A DNA stretch of 5,137 nucleotides from Thermoflexales bacterium (GTDB lineage: Bacteria; Chloroflexota; Anaerolineae; B4-G1; SLSP01), in the NCBI GenBank assembly GCA_015486785.1, contig WFQZ01000318.1, positions 1 to 5,137 on the forward strand, read 5' to 3'. Under the pieces are notes generated by a model. It did no database searches, was not told where the DNA came from, and saw nothing but the letters and a program-made list of their open reading frames with translations. Of this stretch, positions 1-4,815 are shown piece by piece (the first letter of the stretch is position 1; each line of letters starts with the position of its first letter). A program made the position numbers and the translations under genes.

Positions 1-848
1 CCCTTATCGAACCGCGCATCTTCCATGTTGATGACGATGGAGCGGATGTTTAGCTCGTGGATTTGCTCCGCAATGCGGTACGCTTCCAACTGCGGCGGCT
101 GATTGCCCATTGAAACGTTGCCCGCCCCGTCGGTGAGCACCACCAGCAAGGGGCGCAGTTCCGGGAAGCGGCGCAGCTCTTGCTTGATGGTGTGTAGCGC
201 GAGCCACAGGCCTGCCGCCAAGGGCGTCTTCCCGCCCACCGGCAGATCAACCAGCATCTTCTTCGCCAGCGTGACGCTGTTGGTCGGCGGCAAGGCCAGC
301 GTGGCGCGATCCTTCTGGAACACCACCAGCCCGACCCGATCCCGCCGCTGATAGGCATCGGTCAGCAGAGAGAGCACCGCGCCCTTGGTGGCCTCCATGC
401 GTTCCGAAACGGCCATTGACCACGAGGCATCCACCGCAAAGATGATCAGATTGGCGGCCCGTCGCACGCGGACTTTCTTGCGAAAGTCCTGCGTCCGCAG
501 GTGGAGCGCGGGCCCGGCCTCCGCACTGCGATCTTTGCGCTCCTTCTGATAGACCGCCGCCGCCCGCAGCGTAGCATCAAACGCCAGATCCGAGGCTGCA
601 TTGGGCGCAGGCCGCGCCATCACATACCGCCCCCGTTTGAGCGAGGTGAGCGTGCGGCTGCGCTTCCCGTCCATCGCGCGTGTGCGCCGATCTTGCGGCG
701 TATCCAACCGCCGAGGATTGAAAATCCCCTCCGGCTGGATGAACTTGCCGCCCTCCCACCATTTCCCGTCCGTGGGCCATTGCGGAACTTCTGTTTCAAT
801 CTCTGTCAGTTGAGGCGAGGTGGCATCAGGGGCCTCGGCGTCGCTCAC
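1..848 (-). CDS. chlD: ChlD/BchD-type chelatase subunit, VWA part (partial, -1 frame relative to the ATPase gene)
   Basis: This is the VWA half of the medium (D) subunit of a magnesium or cobalt chelatase. With the AAA+ ATPase it forms the motor that drives metal insertion by the large subunit (ChlH/BchH or CobN, not in the window). The frame is open from a GTG at 848 to the left edge: 282 codons, C-terminus missing. Residues 1-30 are acidic and Pro/Thr-rich. Residues about 75-135 carry the family's pre-VWA region (GKRSRTLTSLKRGRYV, then DLAFDATLRAAA). The VWA domain begins near 133 with a MIDAS metal site: D140-A-S142-W-S144, T208 in GGKTPLAAG, and T239-D240-G-A-G-N. The position after the first serine is Trp, where Gly is commoner. 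The GTG overlaps the ATPase stop by 4 nt (GTGA) and has no well-spaced Shine-Dalgarno sequence, and no early ATG lies in frame. The frame stays open upstream into the A8 run, so this is more likely the 3' part of a frameshift fusion than a free-standing gene. The domain call is secure. The mode of translation and the metal are inferred. Confidence 0.88.
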   Translation of the reverse strand, partial: MSDAEAPDATSPQLTEIETEVPQWPTDGKWWEGGKFIQPEGIFNPRRLDTPQDRRTRAMDGKRSRTLTSLKRGRYVMARPAPNAASDLAFDATLRAAAVYQKERKDRSAEAGPALHLRTQDFRKKVRVRRAANLIIFAVDASWSMAVSERMEATKGAVLSLLTDAYQRRDRVGLVVFQKDRATLALPPTNSVTLAKKMLVDLPVGGKTPLAAGLWLALHTIKQELRRFPELRPLLVVLTDGAGNVSMGNQPPQLEAYRIAEQIHELNIRSIVINMEDARFDK

Positions 849-855
849 CTCAACT
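808..855 (-). other. Stem-loop just downstream of the A8 slippery run
   Basis: Read as minus-strand RNA, the 5' arm AGUUGAGGUGAG (855-844) pairs with the 3' arm CUCGCCUCAACU (819-808) over 12 bp, with one U-G pair (847/816) and a 24-nt loop. The stem buries both the stop codon of the ATPase frame (845-847) and the GTG of the VWA frame (846-848). It could therefore stall ribosomes on the A8 run and also hinder independent initiation at the GTG. It is not a terminator: it has no U-tract and lies inside continuing coding sequence. Confidence 0.7.
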
Positions 856-884
856 TCGGGACTTTTTTTTCGTGGCTCTCCCCC
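808..884 (-). promoter_or_regulatory. Candidate programmed -1 ribosomal frameshift signal between the ATPase and VWA parts
   Basis: Three elements line up on the minus strand. First, an A8 run (863-870) contains the heptamer A-AAA-AAA at 869-863, in the correct X-XXY-YYZ phase of the ATPase frame (codons GAA AAA AAA, residues E368-K369-K370). Second, an SD-like GGGGGAG (878-884) lies 8 nt upstream of the heptamer, the position where internal SD sequences stimulate -1 shifting in bacterial dnaX. Third, a 12-bp stem-loop begins 7 nt downstream. Slipping back one base after K370 gives S-P-E-V-E and then joins the VWA frame at the GTG codon with no stop. The product reads ...SHEKK-SPEVEVSDAEAPD, a continuous acidic linker as in ChlD. 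The fusion would be 657 residues to the window edge, in the range of full ChlD proteins. Without slippage the ribosome stops at 845-847 after 375 aa. Transcript slippage on A8 or a homopolymer sequencing error would look the same in the DNA. Confidence 0.75.
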
Positions 885-1972
885 GGCTGTTCGCCCTCAG
901 AAGACTGCGTTTCGTAGTCCGGCGCGTCCTTGCTCCGTTCGCGTGACTTCGTCACCAGTTTATCCAACTCCTCAATGGTGACATCATCATCAAACGGACG
1001 CCGCTTGAGCCGATGCGGCAACGCCAGCTCCGCCGCCAAGACAATGTCGTGATCGTTCACGCGCTGACGGCCTTCCCACGCTGCGTGCGCGATGGCCGTC
1101 TTCAGGATCACCAAGTCCGCGCGATGCCCATCCACCCCCAAGCCGGACATCATCTCGGCGATGGTCGCCAGATCGGCGCGAGCGTACCGCACCTCCGGCA
1201 ACAACCGCCGCGCCTCCTCGATCCGCCGCGCCAGAGCCTGCTCCTGAGGACGCCACTTTTCGTAGAACCCCTCCGGGTCCTGCTCAAAGGCCAAGTTGCG
1301 CTCCATAATCGCCACCCGCGAAGCCGCGTCACGAATCCCGCGCACGTCCACCGCCAGCGCAAAGCGATCCAGGAGCTGCGGACGCAAATCCCCTTCTTCG
1401 GGGTTCATCGTGCCGACCAGGATAAACCGCGCCGGGTGTTGGAAAGAAATCCCCTCGCGCTCAATGGTGTTGACGCCCATCGCCGCCGCGTCCAGCAGCA
1501 CATCCACGATGTGATCGTCGAGCAAGTTGACCTCGTCCACGTACAAGATACCGCGATTGGCCGCCGCCAGCACCCCCGGCTCAAAATGACGCTCTCCCTG
1601 CTGGATCGCCCGCTCAATATCCAGCGTCCCCACCACGCGATCCTCGGTCGCGCCGACCGGCAACTCCACAAACGGCACGCGCCGCGTCGCCCGGGGAAGC
1701 GACTCCCCGTGCGCGGCCCGCTCCCGACAGTTGGTACACCACGTCGCCGGTTGATCCGGGTCGCACCCGAAAGGATCGTCCGCCACCACCGTGATGTCCG
1801 GGAGCAACGCCGCCAACGCTCGTGCCGCCGTTGACTTCGCCGTGCCCCGTTCCCCGCGAATCAACACCCCGCCGATGCGAAAGTTGATCGCGTTCAAAAT
1901 CAAAGCCCGCTTCATCCGTTCCTGTCCCACAATAGCGGTGAAGGGGAACACCAAACGACCGTTTTGCTTCAT
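845..1972 (-). CDS. chlI: ChlI/BchI-like AAA+ chelatase ATPase; zero-frame product of the chlID locus
   Basis: This is a 375-aa AAA+ ATPase of the Mg-chelatase I-subunit/D-subunit N-terminal family. It hydrolyses ATP as a cytoplasmic ring to power metal insertion into a tetrapyrrole. The AAA+ motifs look intact: Walker A GERGTAKST (40-48), Walker B ILYVDEVNLL (142-151, D146 and E147), sensor 1 GTMNPEEG (187-194), arginine finger in LLDRF (R203) and sensor 2 in GHRADL (R284). Intact motifs differ from classical BchD proteins, whose N-terminal AAA module is degenerate. Three cysteines (C70, C79, C82) could bind a metal. Residues about 326-375 form a charged tail like the linker that precedes the VWA domain in ChlD, not a normal ChlI end. 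The start at 1972 has GAGGG at 1979-1983, 6 nt upstream and overlapping the stop of the preceding SDR gene, so the two are probably cotranscribed and coupled. The last codons contain the A8 run treated separately. The substrate (Mg with ChlH or Co with CobN) cannot be told from this window. Confidence 0.93.
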   Translation of the reverse strand: MKQNGRLVFPFTAIVGQERMKRALILNAINFRIGGVLIRGERGTAKSTAARALAALLPDITVVADDPFGCDPDQPATWCTNCRERAAHGESLPRATRRVPFVELPVGATEDRVVGTLDIERAIQQGERHFEPGVLAAANRGILYVDEVNLLDDHIVDVLLDAAAMGVNTIEREGISFQHPARFILVGTMNPEEGDLRPQLLDRFALAVDVRGIRDAASRVAIMERNLAFEQDPEGFYEKWRPQEQALARRIEEARRLLPEVRYARADLATIAEMMSGLGVDGHRADLVILKTAIAHAAWEGRQRVNDHDIVLAAELALPHRLKRRPFDDDVTIEELDKLVTKSRERSKDAPDYETQSSEGEQPGESHEKKVPKLR

Positions 1973-1981
1973 ATCTTACCC

Positions 1982-2815
1982 TCACAATGAATAATTTTTA
2001 GGATCAACCCGATAGTATTTCATCATTGCCCATTCAAAGATACGGTGCGGCAGCAGCCAGCGGAGGAACAACGCCCCCGATTCATACACCGGGCCGACCA
2101 CGTAACGCAAGCGCGGACGCGGCGTAGCGATGATCCGCGCCACCATCCGCGCCGCCAAGATAGGATCGCCGCCGTTTCGTTCGTCGGACGCCGCCCGCTC
2201 CGCCGCAAGCTGATACTGTCCTTGATACGCCGGATTCGTCAGCGCGGCGGCGGCATGCTTGCGGTGATCGGTCAACTCGGTGCGCAAATCCCCCGGCTCC
2301 AACAACACCACGTGGATGCCGAAAGCCTTGACCTCCATGCGCAGCGACTCGGTCAGCCCCTCGACGGCGAACTTGGAAGCACTGTACAACGTCTGGAACG
2401 GGAGCGCGATCCGCCCGGCAATAGAACTTACGTTGATGATCAACCCGCTGCGCTGCGCCCGCATCGTCGGCAGCACCGCTTGACTCACGCGCAGCACGCC
2501 GAAGAAATTCGTCTCCATCTGATCGTGAGCCTCCTGCGGCGAGACATCCTCAATACTGCCGCCGTAAGAGATGCCCGCGTTGTTGAGCACCACATCAATG
2601 CGCCCCTCGCGTTCCAAAATCTGCCGCACCCCGGCGGCCACCGCCGCATCATCCTGCACATCCATTTGGAGCATCTCATAAGCCGTGATCTCCGGGCGGG
2701 GACGGCGGCTTGTCCCGTAGACCCGATACCCCAATCCGGCCAGATGCGTCGCGCAAGCGGCCCCAATACCGCTCGAAGCACCGGTAATCAGAACGACTTT
2801 CCTCTCTGTGGGCAT
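1982..2815 (-). CDS. Short-chain dehydrogenase/reductase (SDR), classical type
   Basis: This is an NAD(P)-dependent oxidoreductase with a Rossmann fold, 277 aa from the chosen start. Motifs in that numbering are the cofactor loop TGASSGIG (11-18), NNAG (78-81), the conserved Asn in ETNFFG (N103), catalytic Ser in NVSSIAG (S131) and YSASK (Y144, K148). Two arginines after the second strand (TSRRP, R37 and R38) favour NADP(H), which is inference. The C-terminal 40 residues hold a hydrophobic aromatic stretch (ALFLRWLLPHRIFEW) that may contact a lipid-like substrate or a membrane. An in-frame ATG at 2833 would add six residues, but the ATG at 2815 has AAAGGAG (2821-2827) 5 nt upstream and is preferred. 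The gene leads the leftward cluster and ends 9 nt before the chelatase ATPase, within whose SD its stop codon lies. The substrate is unknown, and a role in tetrapyrrole metabolism cannot be claimed from adjacency. Confidence 0.93.
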   Translation of the reverse strand: MPTERKVVLITGASSGIGAACATHLAGLGYRVYGTSRRPRPEITAYEMLQMDVQDDAAVAAGVRQILEREGRIDVVLNNAGISYGGSIEDVSPQEAHDQMETNFFGVLRVSQAVLPTMRAQRSGLIINVSSIAGRIALPFQTLYSASKFAVEGLTESLRMEVKAFGIHVVLLEPGDLRTELTDHRKHAAAALTNPAYQGQYQLAAERAASDERNGGDPILAARMVARIIATPRPRLRYVVGPVYESGALFLRWLLPHRIFEWAMMKYYRVDPKNYSL

Positions 2816-2846
2816 GATTTCTCCTTTGCTCATACGTAACCTTGTG

Positions 2847-2878
2847 GACTGTACCGGGTAATATTACTTGCCACAGTC
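2847..2878. promoter_or_regulatory. 32-bp dyad, candidate operator over the leftward promoter
   Basis: The outer arms GACTGT (2847-2852) and ACAGTC (2873-2878) are exact inverted copies. The perfect palindrome GTAATATTAC (2858-2867) lies between them with the same centre, 2862.5. The shared centre argues for one two-fold symmetric site that could hold a dimeric or tetrameric repressor. It covers the TAATAT -10 box and the predicted start of the SDR transcript. No regulator gene is present in the window, so the binding protein is unknown. Confidence 0.5.
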
Positions 2879-2888
2879 AATTTGACAA
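2861..2888 (-). promoter_or_regulatory. Candidate sigma70-type promoter for the SDR-chelatase cluster
   Basis: On the minus strand, TTGTCA (2888-2883, 5 of 6 to consensus) is followed after 16 nt by TAATAT (2866-2861, 4 of 6). This predicts a start near 2854 and a leader of about 40 nt before the SDR ATG at 2815. The -10 hexamer lies inside a palindrome, so a bound regulator would block it. Assigned by eye from consensus matching. Confidence 0.5.
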
Positions 2889-2910
2889 GCCTCGCCAGGT
2901 TTGCTCTATC
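2882..2910 (+). promoter_or_regulatory. Candidate sigma70-type promoter for the methyltransferase-FemX-Sua5 cluster
   Basis: A perfect TTGACA (2882-2887) is followed after 17 nt by TCTATC (2905-2910), a weak -10 matching at three positions. It is preceded by TGC (2902-2904), an extended -10 TGn motif that can compensate. The start would be near 2917, about 54 nt before the methyltransferase ATG. The -35 box overlaps the leftward -35 box on the other strand by five bases. Confidence 0.5.
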
Positions 2911-2942
2911 GCTCTTTCGTGTTACAAAAGAGCGCGTGTTAC
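2910..2942. repeat. Inverted repeat and overlapping 8-bp direct repeat at the rightward start site
   Basis: CGCTCTTT (2910-2917) and AAAGAGCG (2927-2934) form an exact 8-bp inverted repeat around a 9-nt spacer. CGTGTTAC occurs twice in direct orientation (2918-2925 and 2935-2942), 17 bp apart. The first copy lies in the loop of the inverted repeat. Both sit at or just after the predicted rightward transcription start, so they could be an operator or a short leader hairpin. There is no U-tract, so a terminator is unlikely. Confidence 0.45.
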
Positions 2943-2970
2943 CAAATTTGCCATCCGAGGTGAAAAACGA

Positions 2971-3819
2971 ATGCCCGATCCACGGCGTGATTATCTGACG
3001 CTATTGCTGTCGCAATACTGGTTCGCTCCGCCGGTCGCTCTCTGGCGAGCCGTTGAACTGCGTGTCCTGGCCGCAGTCCCCTTCGACCGCCCGATCCTGG
3101 ACCTCGGCTGCGGTGACGGCCTGATCTCCCAAGTGCTCTTCGCCGACGAAGCCCCCATTGAATGCGGCTTTGATCCGTGGGCGGAGCAAGTGCGCAAAGC
3201 TGCCGCCACCGGCATGTACGCCGAGGTTCAGCAGGCGCAAGGCGACGCCATGCCCTATCCAGATGCCACCTTCGCCACCGTCTACAGCAACTCCGTGTTG
3301 GAACACATCCCCGACCTGATGCCGGTGCTGGCCGAATCCGCCCGTGTGCTCCGCCCCGGCGGGAAATTCATCGCCACCGTGCCCAGCGACGCCTTCCGCC
3401 GTCTGCTGGCGGGATACCGAGCGCGGGTTGAAGTCGGCGACTTCAACGGCGCAGCCGCCTACGCCGACGGCGTGGATCACTTCCTGGCGCACTATCGCTA
3501 TCCCGATCCCGCCCGCTGGGCGGAAATGTTGGCCGAAGTCGGCTTGCGCCTGCAACTCAGCCGCTACTACATCCCCGCCGAAACCGCCGCCGCCTGGGAT
3601 CGCGCCAATCACACCTACGGCATCTATCCCCAAAGCCGCTGGCTCTACCGCCTGCTGGCCTCCCCGCGCCTGCGCAAACTCGGCTACCAAGCGTGGCTGC
3701 GCCGCTGGATCGTGCGCCGCTTGAGCAGCCGCTGGCGCAGGCTCTACGAGCTGGATGTCCCGCCTGAGGGCGTGGGCAGCGGCCTGCTGATCGTGGCCCA
3801 AAAGCCGGAGCACGTATGA
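2971..3819 (+). CDS. Class I SAM-dependent methyltransferase (Methyltransf_11-like)
   Basis: This is a 282-aa S-adenosylmethionine-dependent methyltransferase with a Rossmann-like fold. Motif I is ILDLGCGDG (42-50). An acidic residue at the second strand (GFDPW, D68) would bind the ribose. GDAMPYPDATF (91-101) is followed by SNSVLEHI (106-113) and the VLRPGG turn (126-131), all typical of the Methyltransf_11/UbiE-like group. The C-terminal 130 residues, with many Arg, Trp and Tyr, should form the substrate part and are not recognised. There is no signal peptide or clear membrane span. The start at 2971 is chosen because GAGGTG (2957-2962) lies 8 nt upstream. The in-frame ATG at 2842 would place the N-terminus across the promoter region and lacks family similarity. 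It overlaps the FemX-like gene by 4 nt (ATGA), so the two are probably coupled. The substrate is unknown; a cell-envelope or lipid substrate is only suggested by the neighbour. Confidence 0.9.
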   Translation: MPDPRRDYLTLLLSQYWFAPPVALWRAVELRVLAAVPFDRPILDLGCGDGLISQVLFADEAPIECGFDPWAEQVRKAAATGMYAEVQQAQGDAMPYPDATFATVYSNSVLEHIPDLMPVLAESARVLRPGGKFIATVPSDAFRRLLAGYRARVEVGDFNGAAAYADGVDHFLAHYRYPDPARWAEMLAEVGLRLQLSRYYIPAETAAAWDRANHTYGIYPQSRWLYRLLASPRLRKLGYQAWLRRWIVRRLSSRWRRLYELDVPPEGVGSGLLIVAQKPEHV

Positions 3820-4811
3820 ACTCCGGAGCGTGGGACGCCTTTGTGGCGGCACATCCCGCCGGACATCTCCTGCAAACCGCCGGTTGGGGCCAAGTCAAAG
3901 CCGCTCTGGGTTGGGATCGCGAGATCATCGCCCAGGAAAACGGCGGAGCGCAGCTCCTCTACAAACCGCTGCCGCTGCACGCCGGGACGGTTGCCTACTT
4001 GCCCCGTGGCCCGGTGGTGGATTGGCAGGATCGCGTCTTGCTCACCGCCCTGCTCACCGCGATAGAATCAGCCGCCCGCCGCCGCCGCGCCTGGGCCTTG
4101 TGGCTTGAACCGGAATGGCCGGACCTGCCCGCCGTCCGTGAGCAATTGCACGCCCTGGGCTGGCAGCCCGCGCCGCACCCCATCCAACCGCCGCGCACCA
4201 TTCAAATCGACCTCACGCCGCCGGAGGAGACCATCCTGGCGCGGATGAAACAAAAGACCCGCTACAACATCCGCCTCGCGGCCCGACGCGGCGTCACGAC
4301 CCGCGAAGGCACATTGGATGACTTCCCCGCCTTCTTCCGCTTGATGCAGGAAACCGGTCGGCGGGATGAATTCGGTGTGCGCCGCGAGTCGTACTACCGC
4401 CGTGTGCTGGAAATGCTCCGGCGCACCGGCAATGGCACTTTGCTCCTGGCCGAAATCGACGGCGAGATCGTGGCCGCTATCATCGTGGCCGCGCTGGGCG
4501 CCAAATCGTGGTATCTCTACGGCGCATCCGCCAACAGCCACCGCCGCGCGATGCCCACCTATGCCCTGCAATGGGCCGCCATTCGCTGGGCCAAGGCGCG
4601 ATCCTGCGCTCTCTACGACCTGTGGGGCATTCCCGACGAGGACGAGGCCACATTGGAAGCCAACTTCACCCAACGATCCGACGGCCTGTGGGGCGTGTAC
4701 CGCTTCAAGCGCGGTTTCGGGGGGCGGGTGGTGCGCTACGTCGGCCTGTGGACTAAATCCCTGCACCCGCTCAACCCGCTGCTATCCTGGTGGCTTTGGA
4801 AACATGCTTGA
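3816..4811 (+). CDS. FemX/FemAB-family aminoacyltransferase (peptidoglycan interpeptide bridge type)
   Basis: This is a 331-aa protein with the double GNAT-fold layout of Fem ligases. These transfer an amino acid from aminoacyl-tRNA to the stem-peptide side chain of a peptidoglycan precursor such as lipid II, at the inner face of the membrane. The N-terminus has HLLQTAGWGQVKAALGW (17-33) and YLPRGPVVDW (61-70). The middle has MKQKTRYNIRLAARRGV (144-160), a family hallmark. The C-terminal half has WYLYGASAN (232-240), YDLWGIPD (267-274) and GVYRFKRGFGG (293-303), close to the FemX signature. The long coiled-coil arm of staphylococcal FemA is absent, as in compact FemX proteins. GGAG (3807-3810) lies 5 nt before the ATG, which overlaps the methyltransferase stop. 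Its stop lies 4 nt before the preferred Sua5 start. The family is clear. Which residue is transferred, and whether the acceptor is peptidoglycan, cannot be read from the sequence. Confidence 0.9.
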   Translation: MNSGAWDAFVAAHPAGHLLQTAGWGQVKAALGWDREIIAQENGGAQLLYKPLPLHAGTVAYLPRGPVVDWQDRVLLTALLTAIESAARRRRAWALWLEPEWPDLPAVREQLHALGWQPAPHPIQPPRTIQIDLTPPEETILARMKQKTRYNIRLAARRGVTTREGTLDDFPAFFRLMQETGRRDEFGVRRESYYRRVLEMLRRTGNGTLLLAEIDGEIVAAIIVAALGAKSWYLYGASANSHRRAMPTYALQWAAIRWAKARSCALYDLWGIPDEDEATLEANFTQRSDGLWGVYRFKRGFGGRVVRYVGLWTKSLHPLNPLLSWWLWKHA

Positions 4812-4815
4812 CCGA

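Larger units (their letters stand above)
2816..2970. promoter_or_regulatory. Divergent intergenic control region
   Basis: This 155-bp gap between the two divergent clusters is clearly more AT-rich than the flanking genes. It is the only non-coding stretch of any length in the window. It contains two candidate promoters, a 32-bp dyad, an inverted repeat with an 8-bp direct repeat, and the ribosome binding sites of both first genes. Each is listed separately. No small ORF with a convincing ribosome binding site was seen in it. Confidence 0.8.

Noticed and set aside
808..855. Stem-loop as a rho-independent terminator
   Set aside because: No U-tract after the 3' arm, and coding sequence for the VWA domain continues through it; the T-run on the plus strand belongs to the A8 slippery site.
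863..870. A8 run as a sequencing error hiding one intact ORF, or as a disabling mutation
   Set aside because: Not excluded, but less likely: the run has a correctly phased heptamer, an SD-like element and a strong stem-loop at the usual distances, and the GTGA overlap also gives an orderly zero-frame stop.
1013..1834. Long plus-strand open frame (273 codons) opposite the chelatase ATPase
   Set aside because: Arg/His/Pro-rich translation with no domain, lying wholly antisense to a gene with clear AAA+ motifs. Long antisense frames are expected in GC-rich DNA.
2816..2833. Six-residue extension of the SDR from the ATG at 2833
   Set aside because: The AAAGGAG sequence lies within this extension and is ideally placed for the ATG at 2815.
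2045..2839. Long plus-strand open frame (264 codons) opposite the SDR gene
   Set aside because: Low-complexity Arg/His-rich translation antisense to an SDR with all catalytic motifs; no ribosome binding site.
2842..2970. N-terminal extension of the methyltransferase from the ATG at 2842
   Set aside because: It would be translated from inside the promoter region and has no SD, while the ATG at 2971 has GAGGTG 8 nt upstream and begins a normal family N-terminus.
3001..3852. Minus-strand open frame (283 codons) opposite the methyltransferase
   Set aside because: Gly/Ala/Val-rich shadow translation with no recognisable motif; the plus-strand gene has full SAM-binding motifs.
4068..4766. Minus-strand open frame (232 codons) opposite the FemX-like gene
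   Set aside because: Antisense shadow of a well-supported gene; no motif or ribosome binding site.
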